NCBI RefSeq assembly: GCF_006376675.1
Contig: NZ_VEWK01000004.1
Location: 124,001-188,000, forward strand
DNA length: 64,000 nucleotides
Direction: 5' to 3'
Source of the DNA: Brucella pecoris
Lineage (GTDB): Bacteria; Pseudomonadota; Alphaproteobacteria; Rhizobiales; Rhizobiaceae
Shown here: positions 9,235-17,537 of the stretch, one piece after another
Layout: every line of letters begins with the position of its first letter
How positions within the stretch are numbered: the first letter of the stretch is position 1
The notes under the pieces: generated by a model
Databases searched by the model: none
The model's input: only the letters and a program-made list of their open reading frames with translations
What the model was told of the DNA's origin: nothing
Program-made: the position numbers and the translations under genes

Positions 9235-10401
9235 TCAGCTCCGGGGCGAGAAACCCGGAATAGCCAGCGGGTTTTCGGTCAGCGCGGCACGGTCGGGCCT
9301 GTCCAGCGCCGGGCGTCCTAAAAACGCATCGAAAAGCTCGCGAACATAGGTTTCCGGCAGATCCTTCACGATCATCACCAGAAGCGTTTCATGTTTATCC
9401 TGCGGCCATTGCGGCAGGCGTGCGGGCGGATGGAAAATCTTCTGCACCCCGTGAATGACCACCGGGCGATCCGGGTCCTCGGCGATCTGCACGATGCCCT
9501 TCACGCGCAGAAGCTTCTCCCCATGGGTCGAACGCAGAAGATCGAGGAACATGTCGAAGGTCGATAGCGGGATCGGCGCATCATGGCGCAGCGAAAAGGA
9601 CCGGATCGCATCGTCATGGTGATGATGATGCGCGTGGCCATGATGGTGGCCATGATGGTGATCGTGGTGATGATGGTCGTGATCGCAATCCGGCCGGCAT
9701 ACATGAGCATGGTCATGATGATCGTCCTCATAGGCTTCCGCCTTCAGCCAGCGCTGCACATCCGCCGATTTCGTTTCCGGATTATAGAGACCGCATTCGA
9801 AAAGCGCCGCATAGCCTGTGCGCTGTTCACCGGCTTCCAGAATGTCCGCACCAGGATTGAGTGCTTGAAGACGCGCCTTCAATGCAGCCAGTCCTGCTTG
9901 TGCTTCCGGAAGATCGGTTTTGGTCAGCACAATGCGGTCGGCCATCGCCGCCTGCTTGACGGCTTCCTCATGATTATCGAGCGTCGCCATGCCGTTGACG
10001 GCATCCACCGTCGCCAGAACCCCATCGAGCCGGAAAGCCTGCATGAGCACGGGATGCCCCATGATCGAATGCAGCACTGGTGCCGGATCAGCAAGGCCGG
10101 TGGTTTCGATGATCACGCGCTTCAGCGCCTTGATCCGCCCGGTCTGGAGGCGGTCGATCAGATCGGCCAGCGTATCCACCAGTTCGCCGCGCACCGTGCA
10201 GCACAGGCAGCCGTCGGACAGCTCGATCACGCCTTCGCTCGCCTGCTCGACCAGCAGATGATCGATGCCGACTTCGCCGAACTCGTTGATGATCACCGCC
10301 GTATCACTCAGCGCCGGATCTTTCAGAAGCCGGTTGAGAAGCGTCGTCTTGCCTGAACCGAGAAAGCCGGTCAGCACGGAAACGGGAATGGGATTCGGCA
10401 T
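9235..10401 (-). CDS. COG0523 (CobW/ZNG-type) GTPase with His-rich metal-binding stretch
   Basis: 388 residues. The G3E GTPase domain has Walker A GFLGSGKT (12-19) and the family CxCC metal site GCLCC (64-68). A remarkable His-rich stretch at 228-262 contains 21 histidines in 35 residues, and the CobW C-terminal domain follows. COG0523 proteins are metal chaperones or insertases, mainly for zinc. The absence of cobalamin genes argues against a B12 role here. The start codon is 1 bp after the stop of the D,D-carboxypeptidase gene, so it is the second gene of a coupled operon. I saw no obvious Zur box upstream of the operon, although I could not scan for one. Confidence 0.88.
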   Translation of the reverse strand: MPNPIPVSVLTGFLGSGKTTLLNRLLKDPALSDTAVIINEFGEVGIDHLLVEQASEGVIELSDGCLCCTVRGELVDTLADLIDRLQTGRIKALKRVIIETTGLADPAPVLHSIMGHPVLMQAFRLDGVLATVDAVNGMATLDNHEEAVKQAAMADRIVLTKTDLPEAQAGLAALKARLQALNPGADILEAGEQRTGYAALFECGLYNPETKSADVQRWLKAEAYEDDHHDHAHVCRPDCDHDHHHHDHHHGHHHGHAHHHHHDDAIRSFSLRHDAPIPLSTFDMFLDLLRSTHGEKLLRVKGIVQIAEDPDRPVVIHGVQKIFHPPARLPQWPQDKHETLLVMIVKDLPETYVRELFDAFLGRPALDRPDRAALTENPLAIPGFSPRS

Positions 10402-10402
10402 A

Positions 10403-11518
10403 TCAGTTTATCGCAGTGGTATTGGCACCCGCGGAACGCTGCGGACGCGGCATCGGCACCGGAATCTGCGAAATGTCGAGCTGGCTCGGCCGGGTCGTCG
10501 GGCCCGGTTCGGAAACCAGACCGACCTTCACCGCCACCGGGTCGTGATCCATCGCATGGATATAGGGCGAATTGATTTTCAGCTTGCCTTCGACATCGCG
10601 TCCGTCCCAGCGATCGGCCATGGCCTGCTGGCTGCAGATCGCCTTGCGCATGTCGACAGCCTGATCGAGATTGCCGCCCGCGGCGGGACGCAAGGTCGCC
10701 AGCGTCGCGCCACCACCGGCACTTGCGCGGAACGCATCGGTCATGAGCTGTGCCGCCTGAACCGCGCGCGCTTCCTGCCGGTCGGCACCGAGAATGATTG
10801 CCAGCACAGTCCGGCCATTGCGCGTCGCCGAACTTGCAAGGTTGAAACCGGATGCGCAGACGAAACCGGTCTTCATACCGTCTGCACCATCATAGCGGCC
10901 AAGCAGGATGTTGTAATTGGCCTGAACCTTCTTGCCTGCACCCGGATCGATCGCCTCGGTCGCGAAATAATGCGCATATTGCGGAAATTCGCGGCGAAGC
11001 TGCACGGCCAGAACTGCGAGGTCGCGCGCCGTCGTATAGTTGTTGGGATTGTGCAGGCCATTCGGGTTGGCAAAATGCGACCCGACCATACCGATACGCT
11101 GCGCTTCCTCATTCATGCGCTGCACAAAACCGGATTCCGTTCCGCCCACGGCTTCGGCAACGGCAACGGCAACGTCATTGGCCGACTTCACCAGCATGAT
11201 CTTCAACGCCGTATCGAGCGTCATGACAGATCCCGGCTTGTAGCCCATCTTGCTCGGCGGTTCTTTGGCGGCGTTAACCGTCATGCGTACCGGAGAATCC
11301 AGCGTCATCTGGCCCGACTGCAGCGCACGGAATGCCACATAGGCCGTCATCATCTTGGTGAGGGAAGCGGGATACCAGCGCTGAAAAGCTTCCTGCTGCT
11401 GGTAGACCTTGCCGGTTGCGACATCCACTGCAATCGAGGGATTAGCCGCAGCTGACGCCAGCGCGGTAGCGGACATGCCAGCAGCTGCAAACCAGATTTT
11501 CAATGATTTCGACATCAT
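10403..11518 (-). CDS. D-alanyl-D-alanine carboxypeptidase (serine, S11/PBP5-like)
   Basis: 371 residues from ATG 11518 (MMSKSLKIWF). A Sec signal peptide (about 1-25) precedes the penicillin-binding motifs SLTK (52-55, catalytic Ser52), SAN (about 113) and KTGF (about 215). The protein trims the terminal D-Ala of peptidoglycan pentapeptides in the periplasm. The reading frame stays open about 48 codons further upstream, but that part is the translation of a family B repeat (11570-11676) and is not real protein. It is cotranscribed with the downstream COG0523 GTPase. Confidence 0.9.
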   Translation of the reverse strand: MMSKSLKIWFAAAGMSATALASAAANPSIAVDVATGKVYQQQEAFQRWYPASLTKMMTAYVAFRALQSGQMTLDSPVRMTVNAAKEPPSKMGYKPGSVMTLDTALKIMLVKSANDVAVAVAEAVGGTESGFVQRMNEEAQRIGMVGSHFANPNGLHNPNNYTTARDLAVLAVQLRREFPQYAHYFATEAIDPGAGKKVQANYNILLGRYDGADGMKTGFVCASGFNLASSATRNGRTVLAIILGADRQEARAVQAAQLMTDAFRASAGGGATLATLRPAAGGNLDQAVDMRKAICSQQAMADRWDGRDVEGKLKINSPYIHAMDHDPVAVKVGLVSEPGPTTRPSQLDISQIPVPMPRPQRSAGANTTAIN

Positions 11519-11569
11519 TCCGTAGTTCCAATCGAAATAGCCTGCAACTTCTGCGGGTTCGAATTGCGC

Positions 11570-11676
11570 TCTAGAGCATTTCCAGCAAAAATGCGAAGTG
11601 GTTTTGCGTCGGATAATGCATAAAAACATAGAGGTAGAGCCGTTCCAGTGACTCTGTATCAACTGGAACCGCCCTG
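11570..11676. repeat. Family B palindromic intergenic repeat
   Basis: It starts TCTAGAGCATTTCCAGCAAAA and contains GTGGTTTTGCGTCGGATAATGC, followed by a hairpin (CCGTTCCAGTGACTC...AACTGGAACCG). The same element, inverted, is at 28831-28937. It lies between the divergent dac and M20 genes. Confidence 0.75.
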
Positions 11677-11805
11677 ATGGGAGATTAACGCTTTCTTTAT
11701 CTATGCCATGTGGCGATGAAAAGGCAAACAGGGATTGCCCGCTTTCATCGAAACGTCATATCCTGTTTCCTTCAAATCATGCCCAATCCGGGGAGCCATC
11801 CGAAA

Positions 11806-12969
11806 ATGCCAGTGTTGAATCGTGCCGTTGAAACGCAAGCGGAAATTGCCGCATGGCGGCGAAAACTGCACCAGAATCCCGAACTTCTCTACGACGTGCA
11901 CGAAACTGCAAAATTTGTCGAAGACAAGCTGAAATCCTTCGGTTGTGATCTTGTGGAAACAGGCGTTGGACGCACCGGCGTCGTCGGCATCATCAAGGGC
12001 CGCCACGGCGATGGCCCGGCAATCGGTCTGCGCGCCGACATGGATGCCCTGCCGATCACCGAAACCAGTGGCGTCGAATGGGTCTCACATAATCCCGGCA
12101 AGGCGCATTCCTGCGGCCATGACGGCCATACCTCCATGCTTTTGGGCGCGGCGCAATATCTCGCAGAGACCCGCAATTTCCGCGGCTCGGTCGCGCTTCT
12201 GTTCCAGCCTGCCGAAGAAGGCGGTGCCGGGGGCCTGGCCATGGTCGAGGACGGCGTGATGGACCGCTTCAATATTTCGGAAGTCTATGGCGTCCACAAT
12301 ATGCCGGGCCTGCCGGTCGGTCAGTTCGCGATGCGAAAAGGCCCGATCATGGCCGCGACTGATGAGTTCGATCTTTTCATTACCGGACGCGGTGGCCATG
12401 CGGCGCAGCCGCACCGCACCATCGATCCAATCCTGACGGGTTCGCAGTTGATGATTGCTCTTCAGGGCATCGTGTCGCGCAATACCGATCCGCTCGATTC
12501 ACTTGTGATCTCGGTGACGAAGTTCATTGCCGGCGAGGCTTATAATGTGATCCCGGAAAAGGCGACACTGTCGGGCACTGTCCGCACGCTAAAGAAAGAA
12601 ACCCGCGCCTTCGCCGAACGCCGTATCCGCGAAGCCGCGGCCGGTATTGCAGCAGCCACCGGCGCGGAAATCACCGTTCGCTACAAGAACAATTATCCGG
12701 TCACCTACAATCACGATGCGCAGACGGAATTTGCCGCCCGCGTCGCCAGCGCGGTGGCGGGCGAAGGCAAGGTGGACGAAAATGTCGAGCCGATGATGGC
12801 GGCGGAAGATTTTTCCTACATGCTGGAAGCGCGCCCCGGCGCCTATATCTTCCTCGGCAATGGCGACACGCCCGGCCTTCACCACCCTGCCTATGACTTC
12901 AACGACGACGCCATTCCTTATGGGGTCAGCTATTTCGTGGCGGTAGCGGAAACAGCACTTGCTGCCTGA
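11806..12969 (+). CDS. M20 family amidohydrolase (hippurate hydrolase / N-acyl amino acid deacylase-like)
   Basis: 387 residues from ATG 11806, preceded by GGGGAG at 11791-11796. Two further in-frame ATGs lie upstream (11710 and 11779) without good RBSs. Peptidase M20D features are RADMDALPI (metal and catalytic Asp), HSCGHDGHTSMLLGAA (metal His ligands, Cys), FQPAEEGGAGG (catalytic Glu), GRGGHAAQP of the dimerisation domain, and the late MAAEDFSYML and GLHHPAYDFND. Relatives cleave N-acyl amino acids such as hippurate or IAA conjugates. The substrate is not predictable. Confidence 0.9.
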   Translation: MPVLNRAVETQAEIAAWRRKLHQNPELLYDVHETAKFVEDKLKSFGCDLVETGVGRTGVVGIIKGRHGDGPAIGLRADMDALPITETSGVEWVSHNPGKAHSCGHDGHTSMLLGAAQYLAETRNFRGSVALLFQPAEEGGAGGLAMVEDGVMDRFNISEVYGVHNMPGLPVGQFAMRKGPIMAATDEFDLFITGRGGHAAQPHRTIDPILTGSQLMIALQGIVSRNTDPLDSLVISVTKFIAGEAYNVIPEKATLSGTVRTLKKETRAFAERRIREAAAGIAAATGAEITVRYKNNYPVTYNHDAQTEFAARVASAVAGEGKVDENVEPMMAAEDFSYMLEARPGAYIFLGNGDTPGLHHPAYDFNDDAIPYGVSYFVAVAETALAA

Positions 12970-12989
12970 TGCCTGAATAAATCCGCCTG

Positions 12990-13008
12990 CCCCGCTTTTT
13001 GCGGGGTT
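12990..13008 (+). terminator. Short GC hairpin after the M20 gene
   Basis: CCCCGC (12990-12995), TTTTT loop, GCGGGG (13001-13006), followed only by TT. A weak or incomplete intrinsic terminator. Confidence 0.45.
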
Positions 13009-13082
13009 GGCGACAGCTATGAAAACCATTATGTCTCGAAAAGTGTCGGCTGGCTGGAATCAGCGGCAGATGCTCATCGGTT

Positions 13083-13159
13083 GGTCCCGTAGCTCAGTAG
13101 GATAGAGCGACAGATTCCTAATCTGTAGGCCACTGGTTCGAATCCAGTCGGGATCACCA
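13083..13159 (+). tRNA. tRNA-Arg (anticodon CCU)
   Basis: A 77-nt gene with encoded CCA. The acceptor stem GGTCCCG pairs with CGGGATC (one G-U pair), the D-arm contains AGCTCAGTAGGATAGAGC, the anticodon stem is ACAGA/TCTGT with loop TTCCTAA (anticodon CCT, reads AGG), the variable loop is short, and the T-arm contains GGTTCGAATCC. AGG is a rare codon in GC-rich alphaproteobacteria, and tRNA-Arg(CCU) is a common integration site, which makes the odd segment after it relevant. Confidence 0.97.
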
Positions 13160-13231
13160 TTTCAGCAAATATTGTCCAAACCAAACATCGCACAAGCGTA
13201 TGCTGAAAATACAGAGTTAGTTTTTTTCATG

Positions 13232-13263
13232 AATAGTCGGGCGAGCTTCCTCGCCCGACTATT
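13232..13263. repeat. 14 bp perfect inverted repeat
   Basis: AATAGTCGGGCGAG (13232-13245), CTTC loop, CTCGCCCGACTATT (13250-13263). It immediately follows the stop of the small minus-strand gene at 13270 and has T7 on its left side on the plus strand. It probably ends transcription of that gene or of the tRNA, but it lacks a canonical U-tract in either direction. Confidence 0.6.
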
Positions 13264-13269
13264 TAGTGA

Positions 13270-13458
13270 TTAAGAATGAAAGCGGCGAATAGCCTCATCC
13301 TTACTACCGGGATGACGCTTTCCAGTATTAATTTCGGAAATGCGTCCGCCATTCGTATCAAATAGAGCGGCGACACGGCTCTGCAATTCGCCTTTCATGA
13401 GCATCAAATGCACCTGAACGGCATCTTCGAAAGTGAGTTTGTATGCGGGTAAAGCCAT
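13270..13458 (-). CDS. Small helix-turn-helix DNA-binding protein
   Basis: 62 residues. The central part (LQSRVAALFDTNGGRISEIN, followed by TGKRHPGS) reads as a resolvase/phage-type helix-turn-helix: a short helix, a turn with N-GGR, and a recognition helix ending in a basic GKR. No further domain is present. It lies just beyond a tRNA gene in a poorly coding patch, a typical accessory or phage-remnant setting. Upstream of its start is CTTTCC-N7-GGAAAG (13468-13486), a candidate operator for itself. The function is inferred from the motif only. Confidence 0.55.
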   Translation of the reverse strand: MALPAYKLTFEDAVQVHLMLMKGELQSRVAALFDTNGGRISEINTGKRHPGSKDEAIRRFHS

Positions 13459-13821
13459 AGGTTTTATCTTTCCAAAAACCGGAAAGAACCTTGACTTGTA
13501 TCGCGAATGCGAACATGGTCACCTCGTGATCACAAATCTCCGCCCTTTCCGGCGGTTTCTATCAAGGCCAATCTAGTTGCTGCTAGATTGGCCTTCTCCT
13601 TTGTTGCGTGCGAATCATTCCCACAAGCAACAGTAGAATTTTGATAGAAAAGGGGAAACTCCGCAACACAATATATAGATATTCACTGAGACATAGGCAG
13701 AACATCCTATATCTAGTGGGTCAATTGTTGATAACGGGGACAGACGTCATTGAAGCCGAGGCCTTTAGCTACGAGTAAGATGAATACTAATCCCCAAGTA
13801 GACATCGATCACTATCGAAAC
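13459..13821. other. Accessory intergenic region after tRNA-Arg with a strong palindrome
   Basis: 363 bp without a convincing gene. It contains the CTTTCC/GGAAAG inverted repeat (13468-13486) and a 13 bp perfect hairpin, AAGGCCAATCTAG (13564-13576) with CTAGATTGGCCTT (13583-13595), followed by CTCCTTT on the plus strand. The rest (about 13620-13800) is lower in GC and unstructured to my eye. I looked for a second copy of the tRNA 3' end as an att site and saw none in the window. Confidence 0.5.
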
Positions 13822-14586
13822 TCACCCCTCATACGGCCAATTGGCCTGTGAAAAGACACCGCCATCGACCCAGATCGTCTGGCCGGTCACAAAACGCGCC
13901 GCATCGGACGCAAAGAACAGGACGGGACCCGAAATGTCTTCCGCCGTTCCTACCCTGCGCAGCGGCGTGATGCGCGCCCAGGTGCCCGCATAGTCGGGCT
14001 GCTCTTCTGCTGTGCGTTCATTGAGGATCGCGCCGGGGGCCACGCAATTCACCCGAATTCCGTGCGGCCCAAGCTCCACCGCCGAAGCCTTGGTGAACTG
14101 CTCTATGCCACCCTTCGATGCCGTGTAGGAAACCAGTTTGGGAAAGGCGAGCTTGTTGCAGCCCGAGCCGATATTGACGATGGCGCCACCCTTGTCGGCC
14201 TCAACCATACGCTTTGCGGCAGCCTGCGTGTTGAGGAAACAGCCTTTCAGATTGGTGCGAATGACATCGTCCCAACCGTCTTCAGAAAGTTCCAGCAAGG
14301 GTGCCCATGTCTGGATGCCCGCATTGTTGACCAGCACATCGGGTGCATCGCCGAACCAGTCGCAAACCTCATCGAAGAAGGCTTCGACCTCGACGCGCCT
14401 TCCGACATCGCAGCCAAGCCCGAGCGCCTGACCGCCAGTCTCCTCTATGGCTTCTACGAGCGATTGTGCAGCTTCGTCATCGTGCTTGTAGCTGAAGGCC
14501 ACCGTGTAGCCCGCCTCGGCAAAAGCAGAAACAAGATGTCTTCCAATGCCGGTGCTGCCACCCGTCACCACCGCGAATTCACCCAT
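13822..14586 (-). CDS. Short-chain dehydrogenase/reductase (glucose 1-dehydrogenase-like)
   Basis: 254 residues, a classical SDR. The cofactor motif TGGSTGIG is at 8-15, NNAG at about 87-90, Ser is in NIGSGCN, and the catalytic YTASK is near 155-159. The C-terminal RFVTGQTIWVDGG closes the fold. Substrate specificity cannot be read. It resembles sugar or 3-oxoacyl reductases. It is divergent from the GFA-family gene and separate from the larger catabolic cluster to the right, so its membership in that pathway is unproven. Confidence 0.85.
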   Translation of the reverse strand: MGEFAVVTGGSTGIGRHLVSAFAEAGYTVAFSYKHDDEAAQSLVEAIEETGGQALGLGCDVGRRVEVEAFFDEVCDWFGDAPDVLVNNAGIQTWAPLLELSEDGWDDVIRTNLKGCFLNTQAAAKRMVEADKGGAIVNIGSGCNKLAFPKLVSYTASKGGIEQFTKASAVELGPHGIRVNCVAPGAILNERTAEEQPDYAGTWARITPLRRVGTAEDISGPVLFFASDAARFVTGQTIWVDGGVFSQANWPYEG

Positions 14587-14693
14587 GCAAGCGCCCTCCC
14601 AGACCTATTTTCGGCGATAAACTTAACTGGTTTTCAGCGGTGGTAAATCGGCAAAAAAGAAAATATCTTTCGGCTGAATGCGAGGAGAGAAAA

Positions 14694-15131
14694 ATGAATC
14701 CCGATATCAAGGAAGCCAATGGTGCGTGCCACTGCGGAACCGTGCGCTTTCGCGTCAAATTATCCGATGGCCTGCATACGGCAAGGCGCTGCACCTGTTC
14801 CTATTGCCGGATGCGCGGTGCGGTGGCCGTTTCGGCTGATCTGGGTGGGCTGGAAATCCTCGAAGGCGAAGACGCGCTGACACTCTACACATTCAATACG
14901 GGCCTCGCGAAACACTATTTCTGCTCCCGCTGCGGGATCTACACGCACCATCAGCGCCGCTCCAATCCGAACCAGTTCGGCGTGAATGCGGCTTGTCTGG
15001 AAGGCGTCTCACCTTTCGATTTCGCCGTCGTTCCCGTGACCGACGGCGTCAATCATCCGTCCGATAATCCCGAACGGCGCGGCTCAGGCATTGTCGGCTA
15101 CCTGCGCTTCGAGCCGGTTGAAAGCGATTAA
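14694..15131 (+). CDS. GFA family zinc protein (glutathione-dependent formaldehyde-activating-like)
   Basis: 145 residues from ATG 14694, chosen because GAGGAG (14682-14687) sits 6 bp before it; upstream in-frame codons have no RBS. Zinc ligands are visible as GACHCGTVRF, CTCSYCRMRG and FCSRCGIYTHH, the GFA fold's three Cys sets. Some relatives condense formaldehyde with glutathione; most have unknown roles. The stop overlaps the stop of the convergent GMC gene by 3 bp. Confidence 0.85.
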   Translation: MNPDIKEANGACHCGTVRFRVKLSDGLHTARRCTCSYCRMRGAVAVSADLGGLEILEGEDALTLYTFNTGLAKHYFCSRCGIYTHHQRRSNPNQFGVNAACLEGVSPFDFAVVPVTDGVNHPSDNPERRGSGIVGYLRFEPVESD

Positions 15132-16762
15132 CGCCTCATCGACCTTCGCTCGTTCCGCTCCCATGAAAACACAACGGGCGGCAGCGGATCGAGGCCGCGA
15201 ATAATATCCGCTCCCTTTTCGCCGATCATGATGGTCGGCGCATTGGTGTTGCAGGACGGAACGCGCGGCATGATCGAGCTGTCGCAAACCCGCAAGCCTT
15301 CGAGCCCTCGCACTTTCAGATCAAGATCGACAACAGCCATAGCATCCGTACCCATCTTGCAAGTGCCGACCGGATGATGATCGGTCTTGGCATTGGCGCA
15401 GGCATAATCGAACAGATCATCATCACTGACGACCTTCGCGCCCGGCAAGCGTTCGGCCATAACATAGGGCTTCAATGCGTCCTGTTGCATGATTTCGCGC
15501 GCGATCTTCAGACCTTCAAGCGACATCTTGCGATCATGCGGGTCGCTCCAGTAATTGGGGTCAATCAGCGGTGCAGCAGCCGGGTCGCTGGAAGCCAGCC
15601 GCACGGTTCCACGCGAGCGCGGATGCAGATAAGCGGAATTGAGCGTCACGCCTGCATTCTTGAGCTTCTCGACACCTGCCTCAATGCCCGAACCCAATCC
15701 CAGATGAAACTGGATATCCGGCGAGCGGGCATCCGGGTCCGCATACCAGAAGCCGCCGGTTTCAAAGAGGCTGGACGCTACAGGGCCGGAACGCAACAAC
15801 AGATATTGCAGCCCCGCGCCAAGCGTCCGATGCAGCTTCGCCACGCCATCATAAGTATGATCGCCCGTGCATTCGGCAATGACAAACAGGTCGAGATGAT
15901 CCTGCATATTCTCACCCACGCCCGGCAGATCATGCTTCACACTCACGCCAGCTTCTTTAAGATGATCGGCCGGGCCGATACCCGATTGTAGCAGAAGTTT
16001 CGGCGAACCGATGGCGCCGGATGAAACAATCACTTCGCGGTTTGCCCGCAAAACCTCGCCGCTCATCAGCGTAACGCCGGTTACATGGGTCTTTTCCAGC
16101 TCGATGTTGCGCACTGGTGCATTCATGCGGATCGTCAAGTTCTTGCGACCCTTGATCGTGGACAGATAAGCAAGCGATGCCGACGAGCGGCGGCGATTGC
16201 GCTGGGTGAGCTGATAAAAGCCGACGCCTGCCTGTTCGCGCCCGTTGAAATCCGGATTATACGGGATGCCCAGTTCCTGCCCTGCGCGGATATAGGCGTC
16301 GCAGATCGGCAGCGTCGCAGAAGGCATCGAAATGCCAAGCGGCCCGCCATAGGAATGAAAATCATCGTTGAAACGCTGATTGTCTTCGGCGCGTTTGAAA
16401 TAGGGCAGCACATGGCGATAGTCCCAGCCGGTGCAGCCATCTTCGCCAGCCCAAAGATCATAATCGGCTGCATTGCCGCGCGTATAAATCTGCGCATTGA
16501 TGCTGGAGCCGCCGCCGATGACTTTTGCCTGCGTATAGCGCAACACCCGATTTTTGAGGTGTTTCTGCGGAACGGTTTCCCAGCCCCAGCTCGCCACACC
16601 CTTGGTCATCTTTGCAAACCCGGCAGGCATGTGAAACAGCGGATTCCAGTCGCTGCCACCAGCTTCCAGCAACAGCACTTTGACCGATGCATCTTCGCTC
16701 AGACGATTGGCGAGAACACAACCGGCAGGCCCCCCACCCACGATGATATAATCGTAATCCAT
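15128..16762 (-). CDS. GMC family FAD oxidoreductase (choline dehydrogenase-like)
   Basis: 544 residues from ATG 16762; the frame runs on upstream into the preceding gene but MDYDYIIVGGG is the conserved beginning. FAD-binding GGGPAG is at 9-14, GGGSSINAQIYTRGN (about 81-95) is the GMC signature 1, and the C-terminal active site has HHPVGTCKMG and NTNAPTIMIGEKGAD. Such enzymes oxidise primary alcohols, choline or polyols and pass electrons to quinones or oxygen. It is last in the minus-strand cluster, 10 bp after the SDR. The substrate is unknown; I see no reason to call it BetA, because bet partner genes are missing. Confidence 0.85.
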   Translation of the reverse strand: MDYDYIIVGGGPAGCVLANRLSEDASVKVLLLEAGGSDWNPLFHMPAGFAKMTKGVASWGWETVPQKHLKNRVLRYTQAKVIGGGSSINAQIYTRGNAADYDLWAGEDGCTGWDYRHVLPYFKRAEDNQRFNDDFHSYGGPLGISMPSATLPICDAYIRAGQELGIPYNPDFNGREQAGVGFYQLTQRNRRRSSASLAYLSTIKGRKNLTIRMNAPVRNIELEKTHVTGVTLMSGEVLRANREVIVSSGAIGSPKLLLQSGIGPADHLKEAGVSVKHDLPGVGENMQDHLDLFVIAECTGDHTYDGVAKLHRTLGAGLQYLLLRSGPVASSLFETGGFWYADPDARSPDIQFHLGLGSGIEAGVEKLKNAGVTLNSAYLHPRSRGTVRLASSDPAAAPLIDPNYWSDPHDRKMSLEGLKIAREIMQQDALKPYVMAERLPGAKVVSDDDLFDYACANAKTDHHPVGTCKMGTDAMAVVDLDLKVRGLEGLRVCDSSIMPRVPSCNTNAPTIMIGEKGADIIRGLDPLPPVVFSWERNERRSMRR

Positions 16763-16772
16763 CGCCCTACCC

Positions 16773-17537
16773 TTATAATTTTGCAATCGACAGACCACCA
16801 TCGGCATTGATTGCCGAGCCGGTCGCAAAAATGAAATCGCCACCGGCAAGCCCGGCAACAATCGCGCCGACATCGCCGGCCTCGCCCCAGCGTTTCATCG
16901 GCACCAGACCACCGTCGATCAGTCCGTCATAACGCTCGGCAACACGCGCTGTCATATCGGTGCGGATGATACCGGGACGCACTTCGAACACGCCGATCCG
17001 CGCTTCGGCCAGACGCAGCGCAAGCCCCTGCACGAAGGCCGTCAGCCCCGCTTTGCTGATGCAGTAATCAAGCCGTTCGGGTGATGTCATCACCGACGAA
17101 ACCGAGCTGATCGTTATAATGCTGCGTGGAAAACGCACTTCTGTTGCAGCCAGCATGGCCTTCACCACGGCCTGCGTGAAAAACACCGTGCCGCGCAGAT
17201 TCACATCCATGATCATGTCGAAATTTTCGGGCTTCAGTACGAGAAAATCGCCGCGCTCGACCGAGCCCATGCCTGCATTGTTCACGAGACAGTCAATACC
17301 GCCGAATTCTTTCATCACTGCGGCAACGGTTGCCTCATGCATTCCAACGGCAGCCAGATCGCTTTCGAAGAAAGCCACTCTTCCACCAAGCTCGCGCAAT
17401 TCATGGATGACGGCCTCGTCACGTTCGCGGTCGGTAATCGCCAGATCGAAGCCCTTGGCGGCCAGAGTGCGGGCAATACCAAGCCCGATCCCGCGCCGCC
17501 CGCCAGTCACCAGTGCCACGGGTCTTTGACGGTTCAT
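16773..17537 (-). CDS. Short-chain dehydrogenase/reductase in the catabolic cluster
   Basis: 254 residues. TGGRRGIG (about 11-18) is the NAD(P) motif, NNAG about 87-90, SSVSS holds the catalytic Ser, and YCISK is the Tyr-Lys pair (about 158-162). Its start overlaps the end of the upstream GMC gene by 4 bp (ATGA). It probably oxidises or reduces a hydroxy/keto intermediate of the same pathway. It resembles 3-oxoacyl-ACP reductase-type SDRs only at the family level. Confidence 0.85.
   Translation of the reverse strand: MNRQRPVALVTGGRRGIGLGIARTLAAKGFDLAITDRERDEAVIHELRELGGRVAFFESDLAAVGMHEATVAAVMKEFGGIDCLVNNAGMGSVERGDFLVLKPENFDMIMDVNLRGTVFFTQAVVKAMLAATEVRFPRSIITISSVSSVMTSPERLDYCISKAGLTAFVQGLALRLAEARIGVFEVRPGIIRTDMTARVAERYDGLIDGGLVPMKRWGEAGDVGAIVAGLAGGDFIFATGSAINADGGLSIAKL

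Noticed and set aside
9600..9720. Dense ATGATGGTG-like repeats suggesting a tandem repeat or CRISPR
   Set aside because: These are His codons (CAT/CAC) of the GTPase metal stretch read on the opposite strand; units are irregular and have no spacers.
15128..16762. GMC gene plus ALDH as the betBA choline-glycine betaine pathway
   Set aside because: No BetI-type regulator, no choline transporter, and the ALDH and GMC genes are separated by other enzymes under a LacI regulator.
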